Positions 11,093 through 22,584 of a stretch of 64,000 bases of DNA are shown here, in pieces. Made by a program: the position numbers and the translations under genes. The number at the start of each line of letters is the position of its first letter. The stretch's first letter is position 1. The DNA lies in the NCBI RefSeq assembly GCF_039555335.1, contig NC_092631.1, positions 13,701,701 to 13,765,700 of the forward strand, read 5' to 3'. The notes beneath the pieces are model-generated. The model did not search any database, was not told the DNA's origin, and was given only the letters and a program-made list of their open reading frames with translations. The DNA comes from Amphiura filiformis. Its lineage: Eukaryota; Echinodermata; Ophiuroidea; Amphilepidida; Amphiuridae.

Positions 11093-11275
11093 GGGCTATT
11101 CCAGTTGAAATCCATACGCCCCCTATGGAAGGCATAACCTTAATCTTCTACACAGGAGTGTAGATTTCAAATGGAGTTACTATCAGGTAACCTCATTTGA
11201 AATTCACACCCCCTGTGTGGGAGATTAAGGTTATGCCTTCCATAGGGGGCGTATGGATTTCCACTGGAATGGCCC
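11093..11275. mobile_element. MITE, 'gggctattcc' family, copy 3
   Basis: A nearly perfect palindromic copy. It starts gggctattccagttgaaatc, has catacgccccctatggaagg against ccttccatagggggcgtatg, and ends in a complement of the start (actggaatggccc). It is the best preserved member in the window. Confidence 0.9.
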
Positions 11276-11536
11276 TAAGTAGATGAGTTTGTGAGTGGCT
11301 TCATTGTTCAACATTTCAAGACTATTGTCAATCCATTTTATACGACCAAATTAACATTTATAAAAAGGATGTGTTATGAGCATCTCTCTTTTTTTCCAAG
11401 TTCATAAAATCTTTAAAATCACTTGCTTTTTCAAAAAGTACAAAGATTTTTTTTCTGAGAAATTTTCAAGTTGTGTAATTAGACTTGATCAGTGAATGAG
11501 TTTGTTCAAGTATAGGCATGCAGGTGACTATGAATC

Positions 11537-11816
11537 CAGGGTTCCCACAGTCCTTGAATTTGAAAACACCTTTTCAAGGCCTTGAAAGTCCTGGAAATTT
11601 GCACAACGTCCTTGAAAGTCCTTGGAAATTGGAATTTTACCTAAAGTGTAATTTTTACCAAATTTGGGGAGTGGAGAGGAGCTGTCACTTTTGTTAATAT
11701 GTGCCACATGGAGAGCCACATCATGATTTTTGTGTTGTGGTAAGTCCTTGAAAATCATGTTTTTGGACCTTGAAAAGTCCTTGAATTTTAAAGGCTTCAA
11801 GGTGCGGGAACCCTGT
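11537..11816. mobile_element. Inverted-repeat element, cagggttcccaca ends
   Basis: Ends are ccagggttcccacagtcctt and, on the right, aaggtgcgggaaccctg. The arms are rich in ccttgaaa / tttcaagg words that pair with each other. Probably a MITE; superfamily not resolved. Confidence 0.75.
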
Positions 11817-12228
11817 GAATCCTATAGATTACTCTTCTACATTGCCAGTTGTTGATAACCTAAAACCTAGTCAGCTGTTGTATACACTGTAAAAATAATT
11901 ATGTACAATTTTCAGAGTGTACAAGAATCTGCATTATTTTTATTGCTTTCTATATGTACTCTGACATTTCACTGTATTTTGTACAGATAGATAGACATTT
12001 TTTGTAACAATGTATCATACATGTATCATACAAAGAAACAAGCGTGCTTTCATACCGTTGCTTTCCTTTTTACGTTTCCCTGTATGTAATACAGTGTAGT
12101 ACAGGCTGTATCAAAAAGATTGGTACACATTGGTTTTAGTGTTTATTGAACAAGCCTGCTTCATTCCAAATGCAATAAAAGATCCTCTTAAAATGGCCAG
12201 AATTTATAGTTTGTAACCTTTTATTGCA
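11817..12228. other. Intergenic, AT-rich, nothing recognised
   Basis: No ORF, RNA gene or clear repeat structure seen. A cactgtaaaaa / tttcactgta word pair hints at another decayed element. Confidence 0.5.
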
Positions 12229-12232
12229 TTAA

Positions 12233-12553
12233 AGGGGAATTTTGTGATCCACAACCTCATACCGGGACCTCATCCCTCACTTTTCTCAAGAAAAGTTAAG
12301 ATTTTACGTTTATGTACACAAAAATTCTTGCAGATTAATTTGTTTAGCAAAAATATTGTCAAATTTTAATTACGTTCTGGTACTCCAGAACAAAATTACA
12401 ACACAGTGGCATATGGAACAGTGTAATACACATTATAAATCATGCATAACTCGCAAAATCGGAATCAACTGAAATTTTGGGAATCAGCTTTTTTTGTTGA
12501 TGTCTACTGAAAAATGTCATAAAAAGAGGATGCTAGGATCACAAAATACTCCT
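12233..12553. mobile_element. TTAA-flanked MITE, family T1 (aggggaattttgtgatcc)
   Basis: Flanked by TTAA at 12229-12232 and 12554-12557. The left end aggggaattttgtgatcc pairs with the right end ggatcacaaaatactcct. TTAA targets are typical of piggyBac-type elements. A second member lies at 33874-34219 in the opposite orientation; subterminal regions also match. Confidence 0.88.
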
Positions 12554-12557
12554 TTAA

Positions 12558-13177
12558 CCCTATTCTATTACCCCAACAAAAGTGGTATATTTGAGTGGTG
12601 TGGAGGTATCATATTAACTACTGCGTTGCAGTGTTATTGGTTGGGTAACAACCAATAAGTGGCATACCATTGACAAGCTTGGACTTTAAACTTTGAGAAA
12701 AACAAGATTAATATTTAATTATGTAAATTTTATGCAAATTAGCTCATGAATAATTAATGAGCTCATAGCCAAATATGATGAAAAAATTATTTTGATTTAC
12801 ATTTTTGAAGTGTATGAGTACATCAATGTGGCATTTTTATGCAGTTTTAAATACACTGCCGTGTTTCTACATATAATAAAAAGAAATCCAAATTACTTTG
12901 GACTATATTTTAAAAGTTTATGGACATATTTGGGCTAATTTTAGGGCAAAATTTGGCCTAATAATGGTTAAAATATGCAGGTTTCCAACATTTTAAACCA
13001 TTTTATGATGTGTTAATGGTAGTTATATCAGGAAAAAAGGTGTTTTGTGGATAGAGAAGTGATAAATTATCAAAACTGTTCCAAAGATAAGACTTACTTT
13101 GTGTAAATATTTTTTTTACATGCATATTGAGCCATTTCGTGCCATATGGCAAATTGATAGGGGGTAATAGAATAGGG
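12558..13177. mobile_element. TTAA-flanked MITE, family T2 (ccctattctattacccc)
   Basis: Lies between TTAA at 12554-12557 and TTAA at 13178-13181. The left end ccctattctattacccc pairs with the right end ggggtaatagaataggg exactly. The interior is AT-rich with no ORF. Confidence 0.9.
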
Positions 13178-13181
13178 TTAA

Positions 13182-13647
13182 GGTTGGTCTGAACCCTGGA
13201 ATTATGGAAACTTTTGGGCCTCATAACTTCTAAATTGTTGGTCTAAAGTATATAAAAGTATACATATTTAGAATGGCAAAGACTTGAAAAGTTCATCTGT
13301 GAGGTCAAATTTGGGCCAAAATGCCATTTTTGGCCCAAATCCCAAAAATAACGGTTTTTGGCCCACTTCTTTTTCGTGCATCCTAACAAAAAATTCTTGG
13401 GCCAAAATTTTTTTTAAATTAATTTTTAAAAACTAGATCAAAATATCTAGGACCCGTTTTTTCATTTTTTTTAAATTTTGACCAATTTCACCAAAAATAT
13501 TTTGAAATTTGGGCCAAAATCTCAATTTCTATTCATAACTTATCAAGTCTTTGCCATTCTAAATATGTATACTTTTATATACTTTAGACCAACAATTTAA
13601 AGTTATGAGGCCCGAAAGTTTCCATAATTCCAGGGTTCAGACCAACC
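13182..13647. mobile_element. TTAA-flanked MITE, family T3 (ggttggtctgaaccc)
   Basis: Lies between TTAA at 13178-13181 and TTAA at 13648-13651. The arms are long: ggttggtctgaaccctggaa through atgg and on to gacttgaa on the left are mirrored on the right, ending in ttccagggttcagaccaacc. The open frames at 13003-13224 and 13605-13820 are arm sequence, not genes. Confidence 0.92.
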
Positions 13648-13651
13648 TTAA

Positions 13652-14195
13652 TCTAACAAAAATAACTGGATCTTGTGTTGGATTAGGCAGTGTTGTCTGT
13701 GATCACTGGAAACAGATGGCTACCGATTGTTGTGATACAGCCTGTAGACTAGCTTTCACCCTGGGAATAAAGGATGTAGTGTTGGGCAATATCTGTTCTT
13801 GGCATTTTGATTGTGTATGATACCTGTACCAAACAACATTATTCATATTGTGATGTTATTATGATACAAAATGTAAGGCTAAAATGCATATTGCGACTAC
13901 TCAGTGTCAGAAGTGGGTAAGTGCAATGCACAAGGCAGCTATTGCATTTACCCACTTCAGTGGCATGTCCAGGGGGGGGGGCCTTGGGGGACCTGTGGTG
14001 TTTTCAGTAAATGATAGCCTAATGTATGTAACAATTACAGTAACTCAATTTTTACAAATGCCTCCTTCGGCCCCCATGGACCAGATCATGTCGCATATTA
14101 AATCCAAGGTAGAGCTACTCACACAGTCTGCAATCTATTATACTTAACATATTTTAGTCATGAAACTTCAATAAAAGGCAAAGATTAAACTAATA
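13652..14195. other. Intergenic with decayed repeat fragments
   Basis: At 13897-13965 there is a shortened relative of the 60229 element (cagaagtgggtaagtgcaat and attgcatttacccacttc). A dispersed repeat fragment (13983-14096) follows. No gene supported. Confidence 0.55.
13983..14096 (+). repeat. Dispersed repeat with 'catggaccagatcatg' end
   Basis: Words ggtgttttcagtaaatgata, agtaactcaattttt and catggaccagatcatgt recur at 17657-17816 and, weakly, at 19625-19695. Possibly a SINE or MITE remnant; ends are not defined. Confidence 0.55.
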
Positions 14196-14202
14196 TTAAA
14201 TA

Positions 14203-14640
14203 ATATATACTTCATTAATATATTCTTGTTCATTGATTGGTTAAAAGTGGATCACATGACCAAAAATAGTTCTACCATCAGTACTCCTATCCGTAAATAG
14301 TACTTCTAAGCCGTAAATAGTATTTTCAGTGTCCCGGATGAGCCGTAAATAGTACCGCCAAGCCGTAAATAGTACTTTTGACCATGCCTTTCGCATGCGC
14401 GCATTCGATGCGATGGAACAGTTCATGCACGCGAAACTGCCATAGCGTGATTTCGTGCTGCTGTAATTGGTTAGCCCGATTTTAGCCTATTCGATTTCTT
14501 TGAAGGGCAGAATATAGGTTGTGCTTAAATTGGTCATGCTGTTCACTCAGGATAGAAGCTGGAGAGTCCAAACGTCAAATAATAATTTATTTTAACCAAT
14601 CAATGAACAAAGAATATATTAATGAAGATATAAAACAATA
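14203..14640. mobile_element. Inverted-repeat element enclosing a ccgtaaatagta repeat
   Basis: The left arm tcattgattggttaaaa with attaatatattctt pairs with the right arm ttttaaccaatcaatgaac and atattaatgaag. Inside, gccgtaaatagtac recurs four to five times at 14290-14375. The interior is G+C richer (catgcgcgcattcgatgcga). Confidence 0.75.
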
Positions 14641-14800
14641 TATACTGTTTTATTCAAGGTTCTGGTTAAAACTATGGTCCCTCATTGAGATAAATTAATA
14701 CTATTTTCCTTCGGGGCTGTGCCCATCAGGGAAAATAGTACTATTGATCTCACCTCGGGCCCATAGTTTTAACCAGAACCTTGAATAAAGGCAGTATATA
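14641..14800. repeat. Hairpin element, ttattcaaggttctggtt arms
   Basis: tattcaaggttctggttaaa pairs with tttaaccagaaccttgaata, with a loop holding cggggctgtgcccatcaggg. The outer ends tatactg / cagtata also pair. It abuts the previous element. Confidence 0.85.
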
Positions 14801-16624
14801 TTTGTATACTATCAAGCTGTTGATCATGTTAGTATCATAATGTTAAATATTGTGTATTGCCCGACCATAACAATCAGTCCAAAGAATGAATATCTTGCAG
14901 AAATACCGAAACAAGTATTTAATAAATGACTCTGCTACCTACCATTACCACCAATCCGTCTTGAAATGTGAGGAGGGTGGACAATCGGTCTGAATTGTCA
15001 AAAAGTGGCTGAAATTAACAAAATATGGGTCATTTTGCAAAAACGTGGGGGGGGGGGGACACATACCCCAGGATTGACGCCCATGCTATCTACCATTGAT
15101 GCTGTTTATAAAAACATCTTAGTATAGTGCTACATTTGTGTAAGAATTAATGTTGATCCAGGGGAGTGTTATCCTAGTTTTATGCCCCCATGAGCTCCCA
15201 GTCCCCAAATTTGGAAGTTTGTGGGTCTACCCCTTGTATATTGTTTGCAGAATCAAAAAATCACAGTCACTTATCTTTTCTTTTTCAAAGTGGAAATGTA
15301 GCTTTTTAAACATTTTGATGCAGTTCTCAGTAATAAATTTTGGTGAAATTAGATCTTTAAAGCCTATAGACCCAATTTATTCACATATAGATGTCAATGA
15401 ATGCTGTAAAACAAACCCCATGTCAAAACCAGGCACTTTTGGGCAGGTTATCAATTTTGAGATTTTTACATATCTTAAATATAGATATATTTTGCTCCAC
15501 AACACCATTTTCCCCAATGAAATTGGACATTCCTAAGAGAAGATATTGAGTTCATAAGTTATGGTATTATAAAATTGGAAATTGAGATATCGGCCTTTAA
15601 AAATATTATTGACAATGTCGAGAGTAGGAATTACCTTGAAAAATGTCTCAAAAAATACAAGATGCCAGTTATATTCCGATCTGAAACTATCAGACAACAT
15701 TAATAACATCACAAATTCGCAACAAACCCAAATTGTGAAAAATCAACCCGGGCAGATTTTTGGCTATTTCTCCAAAAGTGTCTGGTTTTGACATGGCACA
15801 TCACAAATATTAAACACCGCCGAGTGATTTTTTAATATGCCTTATTCTGCAACATAAATTCCACCAAGCTTTGCTATAAAGTATCAGAACAAAAGTTGGA
15901 ACAACTTTCACAAATTCATTAGGATTTTAGCATTCTTTGGGATCTTTAAAAAAATTTACATTTCGACCCAAATAAATTTTGAGCTGAAAGGGCAAAAAAC
16001 AAACAGACCTATTTTATAAACATTGATCCACCGCTTCTTGACAAAACTTTGGAAACAATTACACTCACACTCTGGCAAACACAATACTTTTTTGACATTA
16101 TTCACAAAAGGCTAGAAAAGGTTGCCAGAAAACTTTTAAATTTCAGGTTATATGAAGGGTATAAAATTTGTTCATAACATTCAAAATAAGTTTTTGAAAA
16201 CTTACTGCAAAATATTTTGAACATAATGTTATTAGTGTTGACAAAATATTTGGCCAAAATGTTTACACAACTTACTTAACATTTTGACAACATTTTACTT
16301 ATACTGTTGCAGTGTTAAGCAACTTGACATTTAATGTTATTAAAAACGTTTTGTGTTTGCTGGGACACAACATTGTCAAGAGTATATATAATTTCTTGCA
16401 CAGAGCCATCTTGGATGGAAACTATTTTATGATTATATCAGTGTGGAAATTTGGAAAAATCATGATGAAGAAAATAAAGTGTGGGTTTCGTTTTTACGGG
16501 TGTACAGTGTTATAGGTTTAAGAATCTGTTAAAAAACAATACTCAGTGCTCAAAAGGTACTTCAGTGAAAGTATAAGCAGCATACAATATCATTATTAAG
16601 AAGTTACTATAGCTAATATCTCAC
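14801..16624. other. Intergenic, AT-rich
   Basis: Nothing supported as a gene. The open frame at 15150-15536 has no domain or splice context. It contains a G-run (about 15050) and lines reminiscent of decayed elements (aacatttt/aaaatgtt words at 16150-16300). Confidence 0.5.
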
Positions 16625-17030
16625 TGTCCATAATCAGTCAAAATCATGTTTATAAATTCGACAGGTAGCCAAGGGTACGGCCATAAGAAGAACATATACT
16701 TACAAAAGAATATAACGTTTTTAAAGGGTTTCCAAGCAATAACTTATGTTGTTAGTTTATCATATAATATATATGCTAGGTATTTTGGAAATTTTCATAA
16801 TTATGTTAGGAATAAGTAACTTAAGAAAATCTTTAGTGACAGATATCAGTATTTAGTCATTCCATTAGGCCTACACTTCCATTCAAAAGTACAGGAAGAC
16901 GTCCACCCACAGTGTCAAAGGTCACTTTCCAAACTTTCTTTCTGTAAGCAGTAATGGCAAGCCCCAGCACCAGTATCAACAATTTTGTAATTCAAATTTA
17001 TGAATATGATGTTACTGACTGGTTCAAGTT
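16625..17030 (+). repeat. Dispersed repeat, copy B
   Basis: Matches 590-1035 in order and orientation: ggtagccaagggtacggcca, a cttacaaaagaatataac block, and agcagtaatggca through gatgttactgactggt. Confidence 0.6.
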
Positions 17031-17042
17031 TTTACAAATATA

Positions 17043-17240
17043 TACACTGCAAATTAACTTTGCCCAACATTAACTTTGCCCAACAAATATCAATATTATT
17101 GGGTGACACTTAATAAAGTTTTGGTTAAAGTTAATTGGGTAAAGTTAATCCAATTGTTGGTTTAATTTTTGCCCATTTAAGTTAGACTTGATATTTTGAA
17201 GCAACGTTGGGTAACATTTGCCCAACATTTTTACAGTGTA
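17043..17240. mobile_element. Inverted-repeat element, tacactg ends
   Basis: Begins tacactgcaaattaactttg and ends cccaacatttttacagtgta. The interior is built from repeated tttgcccaaca and tgttgggtaa words on both strands. A decayed relative lies at 20428-20530. Confidence 0.7.
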
Positions 17241-18386
17241 CCGTTCAGAGTGTTCATGTGACTGTGCTATATAAAGTCATAAATGCATTTGCAAAAAAAT
17301 TAACAGAATTAAAATGGGTAAAAAAAAAACCATGTACAAATAAATATTCCTCTTTCTCTCTCTCTCCTTTTGTCTTTAATATTATTTGTGATTTTTTATC
17401 CAAAATACCTCTTCTTGAAACAAAACAATATTTTCGGCTCAATTGTTGATTTCAATTTTTGAAGACAAAACCAAACACAACTGCTGTGTCCATGTCCCCC
17501 AGTAAGTTCTTTTGTGACACAATCTGGTCCATGGAGGCCAAAGGCGGTAAATTTGAAAATGAGATAAAGGCAAAAATATGGAGTAAAAAACAATAAAATA
17601 CATAAGAAAAGACATCACAAAAAAACTTTATAACCAAGTATGCCAGACCTTTGGTGTTTTCAGTATATGGTAGCCTAATGTTAGTTTAAGGTAATGATTA
17701 TAGTAACTCAATTTTCAAAAATGCCTCCTTTGGCATCCATGGACCAGATCATGTAATAGTAACTCAATTTTTAAAAATGCCTCCTTTATTTAGCCCCCAT
17801 GGACCAGATTGTGTCACATATTATTAAGTTTGAATAATTCAAGCTAAGCGTATAAAGTTTTAATAACATACTTTTTATCTTTTTCAGAACCATAGTATTA
17901 TATTATGTAAAATCAAGTATGAGATACCAGAACTTTTATGCCACCAGTTGTAAAGTTAATGTTGAATGTTGGTTTAAGAGGAAGGGATGCTAGTGGTGTT
18001 GTCTGTGTCGGAGACTATAATTAAAAACCATTCAAATATGTTTGTTTTTGTTCCTTCTATTTTAAGAAATATATTGCTGTTTATTTGGAATTGTGAGTAG
18101 GCATTGCATTCCTTATGCTTGTATGTACATCAGTGTGTGTTTGAAACATCAGTTAACACTTCCCACTCACAACTCATACATGAGAATATTCCTATCCCCG
18201 AACATCAAGCATGGCCACCATGACATGAGCAGCCATCTTGGAGGTGCAATAAAAGTGAATAAAAAAACTGTTTATGAGGAAGGAGGAATAATCATTTGAA
18301 ATGTTTATGAAGTCATTATAATATGTTTTCCCTCACTTGCATATTCAAGATGGCCGCCATGGGCTTGTGACATTGGTGCATGTATG
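17241..18386. other. Intergenic with dispersed repeat fragments
   Basis: 17657-17816 has two partial tandem copies of the 13983 family (taactcaatttt...catggaccagat). No gene seen; open frames overlap these repeats or AT-rich DNA. Confidence 0.5.
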
Positions 18387-18683
18387 TAAAGCAGTATGCA
18401 GACTTTTTATTAGACGTACAATTTTGTATGTAACATATCTACGTTATTTAATCTATTGCCATTCTATTTCCAGTAATGTTTAAGTTCTAACAAATGTTTG
18501 ATGATGTAAAATCGATAATATATTTCTACCAGATATTATACATAACATATTATCAATTTTACGTCATCAAACATTCGTTAGAACTTAAACAATACTGGAA
18601 ATAGAATGGCAATAGATTAAATAACATAGATATGTTACATACAATATTGTACGTCTAATACTCGGAGTCTGCATACTGCTTTA
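18387..18683. mobile_element. Near-perfect palindromic element, about 297 bp
   Basis: The left arm from taaagcagtatgcagact to about 18525 is mirrored by the right arm ending agtctgcatactgcttta. Arms of about 140 bp differ at only a few positions and the loop is small. No ORF. Likely a young MITE that can form a long hairpin. Confidence 0.92.
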
Positions 18684-19986
18684 GAGCAAGAGGATTGTGT
18701 ATAGACCCTATGCAATAACATTGAAATGACAGCTGTGTTGGTGGACAGAGGGACAGGTCTCTAGTTCCACAACCATTCATACCTAGGCTATCACCTGTTT
18801 TATTGTATTATGTGAATTGCCCCATGGAGGTGGACATTATTTCATTTAAAGGAGGATGAGTGACGTCATATTGCATATGGTCTATAAGATAGCACCTCTA
18901 AACCAGTTTCTTTCATTTGAATATCCTAAAACAATTATTACAGCAAGCTGCGGTTGCGGTTCAATACATGCATATATCAACTTTTGCTGTCGCTTGAAAG
19001 TAAAAATAAATAATTTTTTTGTTTGTTTAAGGAAGCTTGTGTTGTAGTGAAAAAAAGGAGAGCAAATAAATATTGTAAAACAAATAAAACAGTAATTGCA
19101 CAAAATGATCATGTTTGTTGAACTAGACAAGGTCGAGGAATGTGAAGCATGCAGTGTCTTTCTTAGCATTTTTATAATATTTTTATTTCCAATTTAATTT
19201 TAGCACGATTTTATCGTTTCCACAATATTTGCACATTTAATAATTGTAGATGTTTGTGTGTAACGTTTGTATTTATTTATTTACATTGTAGTCATGTTTT
19301 ATGTAATTCAAAGCAATTCAGTTTAGCACAAAGAGTGAGAAAAGTACTTAACAATTTTAATATGTCTCAATCAAAATATTTTTTGGAAGAAAAGATTGAT
19401 ATTTTCCCCAAAATATCAGTCAGATATGAAATTCAAGCATATTTGTGACCAGCTCTGATCCAATCAGGCTAAAGTCGGCAACAATAATGAAACTGAGATA
19501 TAGGCACAAAGTGAGGAGAAAAGAAGAATAAAAAACATAAAAAAATAGACATATAAAAGGTTTGTAATTTTGCAGCCAATTATTCAAGAGATCTGGAGAT
19601 TCAACATCAGTAAGTGTAGGTAGTGAGAAAGTTAGTAATGGTAGTAACTCAATTTTCAACATTTCCGACTTTGGCCTGTGTGGATTAGATCAGGTGACAT
19701 TTACAAATCTTATGACACCTTTCCATGTTTCTGTGTTGTATTTTCAAAAACCTCAAGTGATTGTGCAGAAAGTAGCTACCGATAACCAAACAAAATCGCA
19801 ATGTCAAGCAAGGAAATTAGGATCAACACAGATTTGTCTTTTCTGTGACAGAAATTGGTGGTCCCAGAATTGAACCCTGTGGTACACCACAACACATTTT
19901 GGTAGTTTCTGGGTTATGTATAATCAGAGTTTGATTTGGTAAGAAAATTAGTAAATAGTTTGTAATATAATATCTTAAATTGCAAT
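18684..19986. other. Intergenic, AT-rich
   Basis: No gene supported. 19450-19695 resembles the region around 17480-17750 (aactgagata..., agtaactcaattttc), giving a third decayed copy of that dispersed family. Confidence 0.5.
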
Positions 19987-20173
19987 CTGCTATTCCGGTT
20001 GAAATCCATTTCCCGGCCCATATGGAAACAGGGCCTTAAACTCTCACACAGGGGGTGTAGATTTCAAATGAAATCACCCATTCAAGTAACCACATTTGAA
20101 ATTTACATGACTTGTGTGGAAGATTAAGTTCATGTCTTCCATAGGGGTGTATGGATTTCAACTGAAATAACAC
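19987..20173. mobile_element. MITE, 'gggctattcc' family, copy 4 (degraded)
   Basis: gctattccggttgaaatcca at the left and tggatttcaactgaaata at the right, with the internal atgtcttccataggggtgta arm. More diverged than copies 2 and 3. Confidence 0.8.
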
Positions 20174-21129
20174 AATGGTGCATTATAAAATGTATTCTTT
20201 TTGACAGTCTATAAACAGAAAGTAACGGTAGAAATAAGAGGGCCGTAGTAAAACCATGAAGGAGTGCATAATTATTGAAGAAATGCTTTTCATTTGGACA
20301 TGAATTGTATTGCTTGGATTATGTCGTACAAATGTCATGCTTTATCCTGTATTGAAAAGTGTTACATAACGATTACACACTCCACCAGGCTTCAAGGTTG
20401 AAAATAATTTGGGAGGTCTGCGTCGGCCACACTGTGAAACTAGCTTTGCCCAATGTTGCCGGTTCGAATGTCAACAGTATAAATTATTGGGCAAAAAATA
20501 GTTGTTGGGCGAATTAAATCATGCTGAATTTGCCTAAATCTACATGTATACTTCTTCATTAACCTATTTTTGAATTGTCACTAGTTGCCCTTTTTTCAAT
20601 CTGCTTTGAAAAAAAATGACATGCCTTTTGTATAGATAGAAAGCACAGTGTGATATATCAGATATTTCTCTTCTTTTCTTAACAAAAAAAATCTATATAA
20701 TGTATTTATGAGATCTAGAGTGAGCCAAATGTATTTATTTTATTTTGCTGATTGTAGTTGTACGATATCCTATTGTATGTACCACTTTGCACATCTTTTT
20801 ATGGGAATCTTGCAATAATGATTATAGTGTATAGTAGAGATATTTCATCATTCATCCAATGTGTATATACAATTTGTATATAAGCAATGGTTGTAAGCAT
20901 ACATTGATTTCCAACTGTTGAGAAATTATTCAGTAGAAATGTTTTTTATACTTGCACCAAACTCTTTAAAAAGCAAAAAAATGAAACGAAAAAATTTGAG
21001 ATGTTTACATTTCTTCTGCTATTACTTGCACCTCAAATTGTAACAAAACTAATAAATCAAATGTTTTGCTAACAAACTTGATTCTACTGTGTGGTGACTC
21101 TTTACTTATGTCATTTTGTAGTGTGATGT
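20174..21129. other. Intergenic, AT-rich
   Basis: Contains a decayed tttgccca/tgggcaaa element at about 20428-20530. No gene or other structure recognised. Confidence 0.5.
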
Positions 21130-21280
21130 AGTCCATCAATAAGGACCCTTGTCAGCCTGCCCAACTGAGCACCTAAAGGCCTGAGACGAGGACTTATAAA
21201 AAAGCTATTGCTTCACCTGGTAGCTCAGTTTGGCGCGATGTTGAGGGACTTTTCTTGACGGACTAGTCTTGTGGGGTAAA
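21130..21280. repeat. Imperfect palindrome with tRNA-like gagctca word
   Basis: gtccatcaataaggaccctt at the left pairs with cttttcttgacggac at the right, and ccaactgagcacc pairs with ggtagctcagtttgg. The inner ggtagctcagttt resembles a tRNA A box but is explained by the palindrome. Confidence 0.65.
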
Positions 21281-21858
21281 CATATCTTAAAAGATTAATG
21301 TTCATGGTGGAGCAAGACAGATATAAACGTTGGGTCAAGGAGGCTATAGAGATTAGAACGAGAAGAATTGGCATCACTATGAACAGAGATGAAGGTAAAT
21401 ATCACCTTTCTCACATTTTTGATGAGCTGCTGTATCCTGTGTCAAAAAAGTCCACCAAAATAGCCAACAGGAAAAAAATTCAACTGTCAACACCAAGTCA
21501 ATCACCAAGAAATCAACAGGTGATTGGATGACCAGTTCCCAGCAGCAGCAGTGGCGTAGCATCATAGGGGCACGGGGGAACATGCCCCCCAATCGATTGC
21601 AAAATTTAGAAAATCCCATATAAAAATTGCCAAAAACAGCTTGTGCCCCCTCAATCAGACCTGGTACCCCCAATCATGGTCAGTGCCCCCCCCATCGGAT
21701 GACACACGCTACACCACTGAGTAGCAGTCTTCATTCAGTGTTGACAAAGATAACAGTGGTTATCGAAACATACAAATTAAGCAGGTATTAGATCATTATA
21801 AGAACCTTTTGATTGTCTTACAATATTGCTTTCATAAACTGACTTCATTCAATGGATG
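21281..21858. other. Intergenic with a 'gcgtagc' inverted-repeat element
   Basis: 21547-21722 is an inverted-repeat element: cagtggcgtagcatcatagg against cacgctacaccactgag, with a ggggcac...gtgcccccc interior. The rest is unrecognised. Confidence 0.6.
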
Positions 21859-22584
21859 ACATTGTACACTGTATTGCCTGGTATCTACACCTGATAGCAC
21901 AGTGTATGGTATAGTGTGTGTTGCTATCTACCCCTGATAACACAGTATACACTGTACACTGTATTGGTATCTACACCGGCACGGTGTATGGTATAGTGTG
22001 TGTTGCTATCTACCCCTGATAACACGGTATGCACTGTACAGTGTGTATTGGAATCTACACCTAATAGCACGTTATGCACTGTACAGTGTGTGTTGCTATC
22101 TACCCCTGATAACACGGTATGCACTGTACAGTGTGTATTGGAATCTACACCTGATAGCACAGTATGTATGGTATAGTGTGTGTTGCTATCTACCCCTGAT
22201 AACACGGTATGCACTGTACAGTGTGTATTGGTATCTACACCTGATAGCACACCCCGTATGGTATAGTGTGTGTTGCTATCTACCCCTGATAACATGATAA
22301 CAACACACACTATACCATACATAATGTGCTATCAGGGGACTAGTCTTTTTACGTAATTCTTAAAAAGGAGGGCATAGCTAATTCAATGACTGCACTTTTA
22401 ACCAATCAGATGACAGGAATCTATATATGAGGTATATAATGGTATCTATACCTGATAGCACAGTATGTATGGTATAGTGTGTGTGTTGCTATCTACCCCT
22501 GATAACATGGTGTGCACTGTATAGTGTGTATTGGAATCTACACCTGATAGCACATTATATATGGTATAGTGTGTTTTGCTATCT
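21859..22584. repeat. Satellite array 1, left part (about 90 bp period of two half units)
   Basis: Alternating half units: tgttgctatctacccctgat + aacacggtatgcactgtaca, and gtgtattggaatctacacct + gatagcacagtatgtatggt. The halves are related to each other (ctatctac/atctacac, gataacac/gatagcac), so the period is a diverged dimer. It is interrupted at 22584 by a LINE and resumes at 24596. Some half units are missing or inverted near 22300-22430. Open frames across it are not genes. Confidence 0.93.

Noticed and set aside
21210-21250. tRNA-like A box (ggtagctcagtttgg)
   Set aside because: No B box (ggttcgaatcc type) follows, and the word is paired with the left arm of a palindrome that explains it.
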